A DNA stretch of 57,493 nt. It comes from Nitrospira sp. (GTDB lineage Bacteria > Nitrospirota > Nitrospiria > Nitrospirales > Nitrospiraceae). Within the stretch, counting starts at the first letter, position 1, and each line of letters opens with the position of its first letter. The notes under the pieces are model-generated. The model did not search any database, was not told where the DNA came from, and saw only the letters and a program-made list of their open reading frames with translations. Made by a program: the position numbers and the translations under genes. Location: assembly GCA_019636835.1 (NCBI GenBank), contig JAHBWU010000013.1, forward strand, positions 1-57,493, in the 5' to 3' direction. Shown here piece by piece: positions 8,250 to 17,616 of the stretch.

Positions 8250-8410
8250 CCTTACCCTGTCATTCATGTCGCCGGTCGCATGGGCGGCCTTCCCCTGGTG
8301 TAAACTTTTGCAGGCGGGCTCGATGATCATGAGGACAGGGCGCAGCCTGGATTCTATAATGGTGCAAACGGTTCAACCCCTATGTCACATGGGATGATGG
8401 GGAGTGGCTT

Positions 8411-9376
8411 GTGCTCAGCGCGTTTGTATTGACCGACGGGAAGCTCATGCAGGTCCAGGTCGACGTCGCGGGGGATCTGTCCCGGAAGGAGACCATCTGG
8501 ATTGATCTGGCCTATCCGACGGAAGAAGAACGGGCGTTGGTGCAGTCGGTCTTTCGACTGGAGCTGCCGGAGGACGAAGAGTTGCAGGCCTTACAGGCGA
8601 GCGCGCGTTACTACCAGGACGAACACGGGGTCCATATTCGCTCGACCTTCATTCAGAACAGCGATGAAGCTCCTTCAAATGTTACGATGTCGTTCACGCT
8701 GCATGAAGGCCGACTCCTTACGGTGCATGACGATGATCTCTCCATCCTGCGTCTGTTCCGAATGAGGGCACGTGCGGGGTCTGGGATGGTGGGTGATGCG
8801 GTGGACATCCTCCTCGGCTGTTATGAGCTTGCCGTGGAGCAGGATGCCGATGTGTTGGAAGAAATGTACATGACGCTGGACCAAGTCGCTGCCCTTGTCC
8901 TGAACCGGAACAAGGAGATCGCCGGTCCCGGCATGCGCGACAACATAGAACGGATTGCCGCCCAGGAGGACCTCAATGGGAAAGTCCGTTTGGATTTGAT
9001 GGACAATCGGCGCGCCTTGTCGTTCCTATTGAGGAGCCGCATTCTCTCACGCGAACATACGCAAGAGGTCAAAGGTATTCTGCGTGATATTGAATCGCTG
9101 AACGGCCATACGGGCTTCATTGCCGATAAGATTAATTTTCTCATGGATGCCTTGCTCGGAATGATTAGTCTGGAGCAAAACAAAGTCATCAAGATCTTTT
9201 CGATTGCGGCAGTCGTGTTTCTTCCGCCGACCCTTGTCGCCAGCATTTACGGCATGAATTTCGACATCATGCCGGAGCTTCGATTGCCGTGGGGCTACCC
9301 GCTGGCGCTCCTACTGATGATTGTGGCCGGTGCTGCGCCGTACCTCTATTTCAGACGCAAAGGATGGCTGGATTAA
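8411..9376 (+). CDS. corA: CorA-family magnesium/cobalt transporter
   Basis: Pentameric inner-membrane Mg2+ channel. The 321-residue protein has the long cytoplasmic N-domain with coiled helices and two C-terminal membrane segments. The diagnostic loop IYGMNFDIMPEL carries the GMN selectivity motif, preceded by the pore helix IAAVVFLPPTLVAS and followed by YPLALLLMIVAGAAPYLYF. The start is a GTG. Its TAA is immediately followed by the ATG of ppk1, with no intervening base, so the two are almost certainly cotranscribed and probably translationally coupled. Confidence 0.94.
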   Translation: MLSAFVLTDGKLMQVQVDVAGDLSRKETIWIDLAYPTEEERALVQSVFRLELPEDEELQALQASARYYQDEHGVHIRSTFIQNSDEAPSNVTMSFTLHEGRLLTVHDDDLSILRLFRMRARAGSGMVGDAVDILLGCYELAVEQDADVLEEMYMTLDQVAALVLNRNKEIAGPGMRDNIERIAAQEDLNGKVRLDLMDNRRALSFLLRSRILSREHTQEVKGILRDIESLNGHTGFIADKINFLMDALLGMISLEQNKVIKIFSIAAVVFLPPTLVASIYGMNFDIMPELRLPWGYPLALLLMIVAGAAPYLYFRRKGWLD

Positions 9377-11527
9377 ATGGCGTCGATCGAGCCTTTTGCC
9401 GAGAATTCGCATCAGGTCACGGAACCACCGGCGGACCTCGAGAATCCCGGCCTGTTCTTGAACCGTGAGCTGAGTTGGCTGCAATTCAACCTGCGGGTCT
9501 TGGAGGAAGCGGAAGATGTGCGACGTCCGCTGTTGGAACGCGTGAAGTTTCTGGCGATCTTCGCCACCAACCTCGACGAATTTTTCATGATCAGGGTTTC
9601 AGGCCTGCGACGCCAAGTTGCCGGCGGAGCGGGTGAAACCCCACCCGATGCCATGACGCCGTCCGAACAAATGCTGGCGATATGCCGAGAAGTGACGATC
9701 CATCTCGAGCGGCATCGGACTTGTTGGCAGCAGCATCTGTTGCCGAAACTGCGTGAGGCCGGCATTTATACGCTCTCGTATGGTGACCTGGAGCAGGCCG
9801 AACGGGACGGTCTTCGTCAGTACTTCCTACGTGAAATTTTCCCAACGCTCACCCCGTTGGCCATTGATCCGACTCATCCATTTCCGCATATTTCAAATCT
9901 GAGCTTCAACCTGGCCGTGGTGGTCAAGGATCCTGAGCGGGGTGACTGCTTCGCGCGCGTCAAGTTGCCCGATTCCTTTCGGCGTTTGGTTCCGGTTCCC
10001 GCTCAAGAAGGATCCACCCCGCAGGAGAAAGACCTCGGAGGAATCGGGAGAGTTCAGCGGTTTGCTTGGTTGGAAGAGGTCGTGGCGGATAATTTGGACC
10101 TCTTGTTTCCCGGCTTGGAGATTGCCGCGTCCTATCCGTTCCGAGTGACGCGAGACGCCGATGTGACGATCGAGTCCGATGAAGCACCCGATCTGATTAC
10201 GGCGGTGGAAGAGCAGCTCGAATTGAGGGATTTCAATTCCGTGGTGCGTTTGGAACTGGATGCGACCACGCCGGACCATATTGCAGATATTCTGATCCGC
10301 AATCTACAGATCCCGTCATATCTCGTGTACACGGAACATGATCCGATCGGCATGGCGGGGCTTATGGAACTCACCGCGCTCGAACGTCCCGATCTCAAAG
10401 ACGCGCCTTTTCAGCCCGTCATGCCCGCGCTGCTGAGCAAACCGGGTGGTGTGTTGGAAGCTATCAGGCAAGATGATCTTTTGCTGTACCACCCTTACGA
10501 TAGTTTTACGCCGGTCGTCGAGTTTGTCCGTGAAGCGGCCCACGATCCGAATGTCCTGGCGATCAAACAGACGTTGTATCGCGTGAACCCGAAATCCCCG
10601 ATTGTCGAGGCTTTGATGGAAGCTCGGGTCAATGGGAAGCAGGTGGCCGTGCTGGTAGAGCTCAAGGCTCGTTTCGATGAAGAGCATAACATCGAATGGG
10701 CCCGAAAGCTCGAAGATGAGGGAGTGCATGTCGTCTACGGAGTGCGCGGACTCAAGACCCATGCGAAGGTGTGTCTCGTCGTCCGGCGCGAACCGGAGGG
10801 GATCCGACGATACGTCCATCTCGGAACCGGCAACTATAATGTGCTGTCGAGCCGTGTCTACACCGATCTGAGCTACTTCACGTGTGATCCCGCCATCGGC
10901 AGTGACGTGTCCGATCTGTTTAACGCGCTGACCGGGTACTCCAGGAAGGATGGCTACGCCAAATTGCTGGTCGCGCCGACGGCATTGCGTCGGGAGCTGC
11001 TCGATCGGATCGATCGCGAGGTTCACTGTCACCGGAAAAACGGCGATGGGCATCTCGCATTCAAGATGAATGCATTGGTGGATAAGGCATGCATTCAGGC
11101 GCTGTACCGTGCCGCGCAGGCCGGTGTGAAGATCGAATTACAAGTGCGCGGTATCTGTTGTTTACGGCCGGGTGTCCCCGGCATTAGCGAGAGGATTACG
11201 GTGACGTCCGTTGTCGGCCGTTTTCTCGAACATGCCCGGATTTATTATTTTCATAACGGGGGACAGGACGAAGTGTTTCTTGGAAGCGCTGATCTCATGC
11301 CGCGCAATCTGGATCGCCGTGTGGAAATCCTCTTTCCGGTACTTCATTCCCGCTGGAGGGAGGTCATCGTGCATGACATTCTCGACGTCAGTCTTCGCGA
11401 TAATGTCCAAGCCAGACGGTTGCGTTCAGACGGGACCTACGAGCGTCTTACGCCTTTGGAAGGGGAACCAAGCGTCAATTCGCAGGACTGGTTTCTCAAT
11501 CGCTGGAAAGCCAGATCCATGAGCTGA
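9377..11527 (+). CDS. ppk1: polyphosphate kinase 1
   Basis: Reversibly transfers the gamma phosphate of ATP to polyphosphate. At 716 residues it has the normal four-domain length. The N-terminus FLNRELSWLQFNLRVLEEA and FLAIFATNLDEFFMIRVSG are hallmark PPK1 sequences. The autophosphorylated His is in GLKTHAKVCLV (about residue 462), and IKQTLYRVNPKSPI and HLGTGNYN are the C1/C2 catalytic-domain motifs. It directly abuts corA, which is functionally sensible because polyphosphate is stored as a Mg2+ salt (inference). Confidence 0.97.
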   Translation: MASIEPFAENSHQVTEPPADLENPGLFLNRELSWLQFNLRVLEEAEDVRRPLLERVKFLAIFATNLDEFFMIRVSGLRRQVAGGAGETPPDAMTPSEQMLAICREVTIHLERHRTCWQQHLLPKLREAGIYTLSYGDLEQAERDGLRQYFLREIFPTLTPLAIDPTHPFPHISNLSFNLAVVVKDPERGDCFARVKLPDSFRRLVPVPAQEGSTPQEKDLGGIGRVQRFAWLEEVVADNLDLLFPGLEIAASYPFRVTRDADVTIESDEAPDLITAVEEQLELRDFNSVVRLELDATTPDHIADILIRNLQIPSYLVYTEHDPIGMAGLMELTALERPDLKDAPFQPVMPALLSKPGGVLEAIRQDDLLLYHPYDSFTPVVEFVREAAHDPNVLAIKQTLYRVNPKSPIVEALMEARVNGKQVAVLVELKARFDEEHNIEWARKLEDEGVHVVYGVRGLKTHAKVCLVVRREPEGIRRYVHLGTGNYNVLSSRVYTDLSYFTCDPAIGSDVSDLFNALTGYSRKDGYAKLLVAPTALRRELLDRIDREVHCHRKNGDGHLAFKMNALVDKACIQALYRAAQAGVKIELQVRGICCLRPGVPGISERITVTSVVGRFLEHARIYYFHNGGQDEVFLGSADLMPRNLDRRVEILFPVLHSRWREVIVHDILDVSLRDNVQARRLRSDGTYERLTPLEGEPSVNSQDWFLNRWKARSMS

Positions 11528-11828
11528 AGGTCCTTACGCGCTTGTTGGGGATGTCGGAATGATCTTGTAAAGGGGGGTGCTCCAGATTGGATACAAATTG
11601 ACGAAGCATCTCTGCCTCCCTCCGCTTTCGTTCATGTCACGTCAATATTCATGATCGTGTTGTCGTCCATACAAAGACAGTCGCCGCAGCCTATCGATTC
11701 CTCAAACGATTGTTAACTGTTTCTTCATGCCGGGCTAATGCAGCGGTAAACGTCCTGCCTTAGATTCCCCGCTGCTGATCATTGCTGCTTGAGACGACTT
11801 CACCCGTCATGCACACTTGGAGGGGATC
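11528..11828. other. intergenic region after ppk1
   Basis: About 300 bases with no coding signal. A TTAACTG-containing stretch near 11711 weakly recalls the TTAACA element of the exopolysaccharide promoters, but only one half-site fits. The right end contains the ribosome binding site GAGGGGATC of the pseudogene. Confidence 0.4.
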
Positions 11829-12181
11829 ATGACATCGTTTCGTAAACTGACTCTGGCTGTCAGTTTCAGCCTTATGGGCGCCGTCACGGACCCAGCTGCA
11901 CAAGCCGCGCCCGAATTCGTCAACGGCTTGGCTCTCGATGGCGCAGCGCTGGATCGTAGCGGGTGTTGGAGCGCAACAACCGCGGACTCGGGGTAGGGGC
12001 TGAGCTCTCACCCCCCAACAAAAAGCTCTACCGCATCGACATCACCGGGGTAACTGATTTCAGTCCTCCCGCTGCCCCGTTCGCGGCCGCCAATTGTCCG
12101 GCCGGCAAGGTCACCAAGAACCCTGTTCCGTTCCTGGACCTCGCTGCCGATACCCTGCCTGAGTTTGGGAACAATGAATAA
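11829..12181 (+). pseudogene. remnant of a secreted esterase-like phytase-family protein
   Basis: The frame opens with ATG after GAGGGGATC and encodes a signal peptide (FRKLTLAVSFSLMGAV...AQAA) followed by PEFVNGLALDGAALDRSG, the usual N-terminus of this family. After about 45 codons the reading shifts: this frame ends at a TAG at 11994, while the next frame from about 11963 continues LERNNRGLGVGAELSPP, then KKLYRIDITGVTDF and PFLDLAADTLPEFGN, which belong near the C-terminus of the same family as I recall it. The simplest reading is an internal deletion of some 250 codons with a frame change, plus loss of the 3' end. Family recognition is from memory. Confidence 0.7.
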
Positions 12182-12213
12182 GTCGTCAACTGGTGGCGAT
12201 GCTGCGTGCACCG

Positions 12214-12298
12214 GAGAGTGACGGTAAACCAACTCGTTACACGTTGGTCAGGGATTAGCTTTTGGTCTATGGGATCCCCGGTGTCACTCTCATTTTTG
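12214..12298 (+). terminator. structured inverted repeat with T-run
   Basis: GAGAGTGAC (12214-12222) pairs with GTCACTCTC (12283-12291) and is followed by ATTTTTG. Inside lies a second hairpin, ACCAAC/GTTGGT. It could terminate plus-strand transcription from the pseudogene region before it enters the convergent exopolysaccharide operon. The long loop makes this uncertain. Confidence 0.35.
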
Positions 12299-12303
12299 TC
12301 TCG

Positions 12304-13728
12304 TTATCTTCGCATGTTTTGTAAGAGTCGTCCGCACCCCCGCCAGAAGGATGCGAATCGAGTAACTTGTTCACCTTCTATTATTTGTCCAAAATCCTGG
12401 TCTTCGTCCTGCAAGCGGGCAAGACGAGTCGACACATCTCGGTACTTGTGCTGTCTGCGGTCCAATACCACATAGATCTCCCGAGCTTCATCATACAGCC
12501 CTTGGGATTCAAGGGTTCGAGCTAACAAATACTGCACCGTTACGTTTTCGTCCTGGGTGGCCGGTCGGCGCTTGGAAGCTTCGCGTATCGCCGTTAATGC
12601 GTCGTGGTGTTGCCCCATCGCCTTGAGACAGAGTCCCTTCTGCGATAGCGCTCGAACCGCCCAGGATTCATGCGTGGACAACCTATCGAACAATCGGATC
12701 GCTTTCGTGTATTCTCCGGATTCTTTCAGCATCAATCCTTCGCGATACATCGATAACGGATCCGGCATGGAGACGACCTCGCCCTGTTGCAGTTGCCTAG
12801 AATGCCGCGTCTGTCCATCTCCTTGAGCGTGCCCACCTACCAACGAATCAACCTCGACTCGCTCTGCGCTCAGTTCAGGTTCAGGCAAATCGACATCTTC
12901 CGGCAAAACCACGAACGGAAGCACGCCATGCTTGGCCCGGGCGACCGCAGCTGCCAGGAGGACACGGGCGGTAATCGTGCCGGCCTGTTCCGCGTATCCG
13001 TAGACGAGGGCATGATCGCAGAGTTGGTTGATGAGCCGAGGAATCCCCCCGGTCAGACGGAACGCGATTCGGCCGGCGAGTGTCGTAAACAGCTGCGAGG
13101 ACCGACCCGCCACCTGAAGACGGTGTTCGATGTAAGCGACTGTCTCAGTCTCCGAGAGTCCATCCAATACGTAGTCCACACCGATCCGTTGAGCGAACTG
13201 CACCATCTCGGGCCCCTTGAGGAGATCCTGAAGACCTCGTTGTCCGGATAACAGAATCTGCAACGATCGGCGTCGCCCATCGTTGAGATTCGAAAGCAGC
13301 CGGAGCTCTTCCAAGACTTCGGCTCCGACATTTTGCGCCTCATCGAGAATCAAGAGGACCCGTCGCCCGGTGCTATGCTCATGCTCAAGAAATTTCGCAA
13401 ACTCATGAAAGATATCGACCGCGCTCTTCCCGTTGGTCGGTAGGCCGAAAGAGGCCGCAATCCAGGGCATGAGCCCTCCCAGCCCGCCGTGGATGTTCGA
13501 CAAAATACCGATGACCCATGGATGGCCGGACTGGTCCAGCAACCGGTTCAACAAGGTCGTTTTCCCCGTGCCGGGATGTCCTGTAATGACAATGAACGCC
13601 GTCCCGTTCGCCAGCCCATATTCCAGCAGACTCAATGCCATCTTGTGCTTGGCTCCCAAGTAGAGAAACTCGGGATCCGGCAACAAGGTAAAGGGCTTTG
13701 TTTTCAGTTGGTAGTAGGTCTCGTACAT
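12304..13728 (-). CDS. ExeA-like ATPase of exosortase loci, fused to TPR domain
   Basis: Residues 1-270 form an AAA ATPase of the ExeA/XrtA-associated type: the N-terminus YYQLKTKPFTLLPDPEFLYLG, Walker A GHPGTGKTT, Walker B VLLILDEAQN and the arginine-rich GGIPRLINQLCDHAL. Residues ~325-450 add about three TPR-like helical pairs (MYREGLMLKESGEYTKAIRLF, VRALSQKGLCLKAMGQHHDAL, VQYLLARTLESQGLYDEAREI). The family stands next to the tyrosine-kinase-like gene in PEP-CTERM exopolysaccharide loci; its role is probably in export or assembly energetics. It is the last gene of the unit, 5 bp after the preceding stop. The TPR tail is longer than in typical members, as far as I recall. Confidence 0.88.
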   Translation of the reverse strand: MYETYYQLKTKPFTLLPDPEFLYLGAKHKMALSLLEYGLANGTAFIVITGHPGTGKTTLLNRLLDQSGHPWVIGILSNIHGGLGGLMPWIAASFGLPTNGKSAVDIFHEFAKFLEHEHSTGRRVLLILDEAQNVGAEVLEELRLLSNLNDGRRRSLQILLSGQRGLQDLLKGPEMVQFAQRIGVDYVLDGLSETETVAYIEHRLQVAGRSSQLFTTLAGRIAFRLTGGIPRLINQLCDHALVYGYAEQAGTITARVLLAAAVARAKHGVLPFVVLPEDVDLPEPELSAERVEVDSLVGGHAQGDGQTRHSRQLQQGEVVSMPDPLSMYREGLMLKESGEYTKAIRLFDRLSTHESWAVRALSQKGLCLKAMGQHHDALTAIREASKRRPATQDENVTVQYLLARTLESQGLYDEAREIYVVLDRRQHKYRDVSTRLARLQDEDQDFGQIIEGEQVTRFASFWRGCGRLLQNMRR

Positions 13729-13733
13729 CTGAA

Positions 13734-14570
13734 CTAATCGCGATGAATCCTCAACAACTGTCTCGCTTGCCGCAACGTCAACATCTTGCGTCCGGATTTA
13801 TTCAGAATCCCCCCAAGAATCGGGACACTGCCTTTCAGGGCTTCCATTGCCCGCTCGACGTCGGTTGACGCGGTGCGACCTTCCTCCACCACCAGCAGCA
13901 ACGCATCGATGTGCGGGGCAAATCCTACGACGTCGGCGCGGGACAAGAGCGGCGGAAGATCGAGCACGACAAGGCGTGAAGGGTACCGATGCTTCAGTTC
14001 TTGGACGAGGGCGGTCATTCGCGGCGACGCGAGGGCCTCTGCCGAGTTCTTGATCGCCCGACCGCCCGGCAGGAAGACAAACCGACCGATTCCAGGATGA
14101 ATGAGAAGCTGAGTGAGCGGCGCATGATCAAACAGGTACTCCGTCAGCCCCGGAGTGGTTTCCATCCCGAAGATACGATGGACCGCCGGTCGATGCATGT
14201 CGGCGTCAACCAATAACACCGTGTGGGCCAGATCCATCGCCAGTGAAAGCGAGAGATTGACCGCCGTCAGCGTTTTGCCTTCCTGGTCTGCCGTGCTGGA
14301 CACTCCGATGACATTCCATCCTTTTTGACGATACTGCTGCAGGACCTGCGCGCGCAACATCCTATACGCATCGACAAAGGGACCTTCGTCGAATCCGGTT
14401 ATCAAGCGCTGCTCCCGCATCACGCGATCGGGAAGCGTAATCGTCTTTGTTGTGGTGTACACGATAGGAGGACTTGGCCGTCGAGAGTCACCGACCAATC
14501 GGCGCGGGTCGGTACCGGCAGCGCCTGCTTGCTGTTTAAATCGTTCCTGCGCTTGCTGGAGATATTCCAT
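13734..14570 (-). CDS. BY-kinase-like (CpsD/Wzc-type) ATPase of exopolysaccharide system
   Basis: Cytoplasmic partner of the Wzz-like protein encoded just upstream. The 278 residues carry the modified Walker A SSTADQEGKT, Walker A' VLLVDADMHRP and Walker B LVVLDLPPL expected of bacterial tyrosine kinases. The usual C-terminal tyrosine cluster, the site of autophosphorylation, is absent: the tail reads RQARQLLRIHRD. It may work as an ATPase switch rather than as a self-phosphorylating kinase, or phosphorylate elsewhere. It lies 28 bp after the chain-length gene and 5 bp before the ATPase gene. Confidence 0.88.
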   Translation of the reverse strand: MEYLQQAQERFKQQAGAAGTDPRRLVGDSRRPSPPIVYTTTKTITLPDRVMREQRLITGFDEGPFVDAYRMLRAQVLQQYRQKGWNVIGVSSTADQEGKTLTAVNLSLSLAMDLAHTVLLVDADMHRPAVHRIFGMETTPGLTEYLFDHAPLTQLLIHPGIGRFVFLPGGRAIKNSAEALASPRMTALVQELKHRYPSRLVVLDLPPLLSRADVVGFAPHIDALLLVVEEGRTASTDVERAMEALKGSVPILGGILNKSGRKMLTLRQARQLLRIHRD

Positions 14571-14598
14571 CTGATACGTCCTTTTCTCCGTAGCCCGT

Positions 14599-16389
14599 TC
14601 AGCCGAGCTTTCGGAGGATCGTAAACCAGAGCACGTCCAACGGTCGCCACGTGAGATGCAGGATGATGGCCGCCACAGCCACCGCTCCCAGAGTAGAGAG
14701 ACCGACGGTCACTCGACGACGGACAAAGACGGCGACTTCACGTTCCGAAGGCATATAGGGAACAGCCACCAATGGGACACTTCGCATGGTGCTGCCGAGC
14801 TGCTCCATCGTGTGAATCTTGCCGTCAAAGTTGTCGGCGGCGAAGCCGATTCCCACTCCACCGAAGACCGCGAACAACGCCCCGAGCAACAAAATCGCCG
14901 GGCGGTTGGGTTGGCTGGGTTTCTCAGGCAGCTCCGGTGGATTGATCAACGAGAACCGCTCCCCCTTCCGCTGCACTTCCAATTCGGCGGACACCTGCGC
15001 CTCCATCATTCGAGACGTAATCTCTTGGTGTTTATGGACGGAGTTTTCTCGATCACGGGTGAGGTCCAGATAGTCGCGCTCGATCGCCGGAGTCGATTCC
15101 AGTCGTTTCGCGTATTCCGCCATTCGCTGCTTCAGCTCCTTGCGCGCCGCTTCCATTGCCTGCAAGGACGCCTGCGTCGAGACCAACTGCGATTGAATAT
15201 TGATGTAGGCGGGATTTTCCGGCTTGACGGCCGCCGGCGAGGCGGCGCGTCTGGTCGCGGCCTGCAATTCCCGTTCAAGCGAGGCCACGACTTCTTCGGC
15301 GCGTATCACGTCAGGATGGGCGTCGCTTGCACGCTGGCGGAGATCCGCCAGCACCGCCCGTTCCGCCATCAGTCGCTTCGACAACTCGTCCAGCCCGTCC
15401 GTGGGGCCGATTTCCTGTTCAAGCGACGACAATTCCTGCTCCATCTTGATCAAGTCGGGATGGTCGGGCTTGACGTAGGACGACAGGCTGGCATACTGAG
15501 CCCGCAGCGCCTTGAGCCGTTCATCAACATCCAACAGACGCTCTCCACTGACGCTGATGAGCGGCGTATGGGGTTTCAATGTCGCGAGTTCGCCTTCCAG
15601 GAAAGTCTTGCGCTCCCGCAGACTCCTGATGTCGCGGTCGGCATCGATCAGCTCCCGTTGGGCCTGATTCATCATGGCCATATTCAGCTGCATGAGCTCC
15701 GGCAAGGCGCCGTCCGCCCGCTGCTTCACTTGCGCGATCTTCCCTTCCAACTCTTGGATATGTCGGGCCAGATTCTCGGATTCCCGCTTCAGAAACGCCG
15801 TAGTTTCCTGGGCATGTCGCTCACGAGTCTTCAGATTTTCATTCAAAAAGAGACTCGTCAGCTCGTTCGTGACCTTTTGCGCCACGTCCGGAGCCTCACC
15901 GTCATAGGCCAAGGTAAAGGCGATGGTCGCCTGGGTGGGATTCTGTGTCCGGCGATCGATCACTTTCACGTTCATCACTTCAATCTGTATATCCTTCGTA
16001 AATCGCTCCAATACCTCTTCCGTCGGGCTCCGTTTGCGAATGTTCTTATAGAGATCATATTGTTCGACGACACGCCAAAGCGTGGATCGGCTGAGCACCT
16101 GTTGTTTGATCGTCTCGATTCGCTGATCAACATACGTCGCGATGGCCGACCGCACAAGATCGGAAGGAATCTCCTGCTCTTCTATCAAAATCGTCGCGGT
16201 CGAGCGATAGACGGCTGGCCAGAGAAACGCCACGCCGACGCTCGCTGCCAGCAGCGAAGCCCCGACCATCAGAATCAACCGGCGGCGGCGACGCAGCAAG
16301 GCAAGATAGTCGGACAAGGTTCGCACCCGAGCGATCGGCATCGCTCGGGCATGCGCCCTTTGCTCACTATTTATCGGGACACTGCCCAT
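14599..16389 (-). CDS. Wzz/GNVR-type chain-length determinant
   Basis: Inner-membrane protein that sets polymer length and contacts the tyrosine-kinase-like protein. From the chosen start it has 596 residues: a Wzz domain with membrane helix LILMVGASLLAASVGVAFLW, a long periplasmic coiled coil (~residues 160-430, rich in E/R/L/Q heptads), a GNVR-like segment ending in NPPELPEKPSQPNRP, then membrane helices ILLLGALFAVFGGVGIGFA and LSTLGAVAVAAIILHL. The start MGSVPIN is favoured because GCAGGAGACAA sits just upstream; it overlaps the end of the barrel gene by 19 bases. A longer frame exists but has no such signal. Confidence 0.9.
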   Translation of the reverse strand: MGSVPINSEQRAHARAMPIARVRTLSDYLALLRRRRRLILMVGASLLAASVGVAFLWPAVYRSTATILIEEQEIPSDLVRSAIATYVDQRIETIKQQVLSRSTLWRVVEQYDLYKNIRKRSPTEEVLERFTKDIQIEVMNVKVIDRRTQNPTQATIAFTLAYDGEAPDVAQKVTNELTSLFLNENLKTRERHAQETTAFLKRESENLARHIQELEGKIAQVKQRADGALPELMQLNMAMMNQAQRELIDADRDIRSLRERKTFLEGELATLKPHTPLISVSGERLLDVDERLKALRAQYASLSSYVKPDHPDLIKMEQELSSLEQEIGPTDGLDELSKRLMAERAVLADLRQRASDAHPDVIRAEEVVASLERELQAATRRAASPAAVKPENPAYINIQSQLVSTQASLQAMEAARKELKQRMAEYAKRLESTPAIERDYLDLTRDRENSVHKHQEITSRMMEAQVSAELEVQRKGERFSLINPPELPEKPSQPNRPAILLLGALFAVFGGVGIGFAADNFDGKIHTMEQLGSTMRSVPLVAVPYMPSEREVAVFVRRRVTVGLSTLGAVAVAAIILHLTWRPLDVLWFTILRKLG

Positions 16390-17612
16390 TTGTCTCCTGC
16401 ATACCGAAACATCAGATACGTCGAATGTGCCGCGTTTTGTTGATCGATCGCATCCACCGATCGCTCCGCGTACGTATAGGCGACATCCATCGCCCACGAG
16501 TCGGCGAATTTCCATGAGACACGCGGGCTTACGGAAAACAATCTCGTATCTTGCAGCTGGCGACTCGGTAAATTAGACGCAATCCCCGACACAAAGTAAA
16601 GACCTCCGTCCAGCGTCAACGTCAGCGTCTCGGTCACGTTGTGCACAAGTGTGGCCCCCACACGGTCGGTTTGCAGCAGCCGACCAAACCCGCTTGGATT
16701 AATCATGCGGACTCCGTCCACCCGAACCATGGTTCGCTCAAATTGCTTACTGAGAGAAGCGTTGTACACCCAGACGACTTCATCGGTCGTGAGCGTTCCC
16801 GCTCCCGGAACATCCTGATTCGATTTGACGAATCGCCCTCCTCCTGCCACCGATCCGATCAATTGATCGCCGAAGTCATGGGTCCATCCGCCCTGCGCAC
16901 CGTAATAGGTATTCTCAAGCCCGATGAACGGCATGCGCACGAATGTGTATTCACCGGTGAGTTGAACTTGATCCAATTCAGTCAGATTATAGGTCGGTCC
17001 GGTTGTCCCCCCATGGACCTGATAATCGACAAGACCGAGTCGAGCGCCGTCCTGGTAGGTCGTATCCGTGAAATGATACCCGCTCCGCCACGACAGGCGA
17101 TCGGTGATACCCACTTTCCAGCTGGGGTTTGCCGTCCACATACTCCGCTGCGTAAACGCCAACACCAGACCGGTGCTCAACAATTCCCCCATGAGTGTAT
17201 TGTCACGCGTAAACCCTCCTTCGAACGCCAGTGTGTGCCGATCGGCGCGATAAGACGTCCGCAGGGGAAAGTAGACGTTCGTGAACTCCCGGTTCTGGTC
17301 GCCGAAGTACTGGACGAAGTCCGCTCTGGTCTCCCCTTCGACCTCCAACACCTCCGTCGCGCCCTTGAACTTGACCGCCGGAGTAACCCAATATCCCCAA
17401 ACTTCATTGTTACCGGTAGACAAGAGCAAGTTGCTGTTGTACACACCCTTTGTGCTCAATGACGGAGTGGCCGACCATTCGGCGGCTAAGGCTACATCCG
17501 TCCGACACCAAACTACCGCCAAGACCAGCACAAGGCAAAACCAGACCGTACTGATAACCCCACACCTCGAGCTCCACGATGCCGTATCACGATCGGCCAA
17601 CAATTGTCGCAT
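16371..17612 (-). CDS. exosortase-system outer-membrane beta-barrel protein
   Basis: A 413-residue protein with a signal sequence (FCLVLVLAVVWC...VALAAEW) and a long run of alternating hydrophobic strands that end in aromatic residues, typical of an outer-membrane barrel. It resembles the family of PEP-CTERM-associated outer-membrane proteins found in these loci (TIGR03016-like, from memory). It is placed between the Wza-like export gene (4-bp gap) and the chain-length gene (overlap), so a role in passing the polymer through the outer membrane is plausible. The final strand ends in KWAVSR rather than Phe. Confidence 0.8.
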   Translation of the reverse strand: MRQLLADRDTASWSSRCGVISTVWFCLVLVLAVVWCRTDVALAAEWSATPSLSTKGVYNSNLLLSTGNNEVWGYWVTPAVKFKGATEVLEVEGETRADFVQYFGDQNREFTNVYFPLRTSYRADRHTLAFEGGFTRDNTLMGELLSTGLVLAFTQRSMWTANPSWKVGITDRLSWRSGYHFTDTTYQDGARLGLVDYQVHGGTTGPTYNLTELDQVQLTGEYTFVRMPFIGLENTYYGAQGGWTHDFGDQLIGSVAGGGRFVKSNQDVPGAGTLTTDEVVWVYNASLSKQFERTMVRVDGVRMINPSGFGRLLQTDRVGATLVHNVTETLTLTLDGGLYFVSGIASNLPSRQLQDTRLFSVSPRVSWKFADSWAMDVAYTYAERSVDAIDQQNAAHSTYLMFRYAGDKWAVSR

Positions 17613-17616
17613 TCCG

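Noticed and set aside
11701..11724. Possible fifth TTAACA box after ppk1
   Set aside because: Only one half-site fits; the second is 4/6 and there is no suitable gene orientation.
14656..16443. A 595-codon plus-strand frame opposite the chain-length gene
   Set aside because: Composition (Arg, His, Gln-rich) and exact overlap with a recognisable Wzz gene show it is an antisense shadow.
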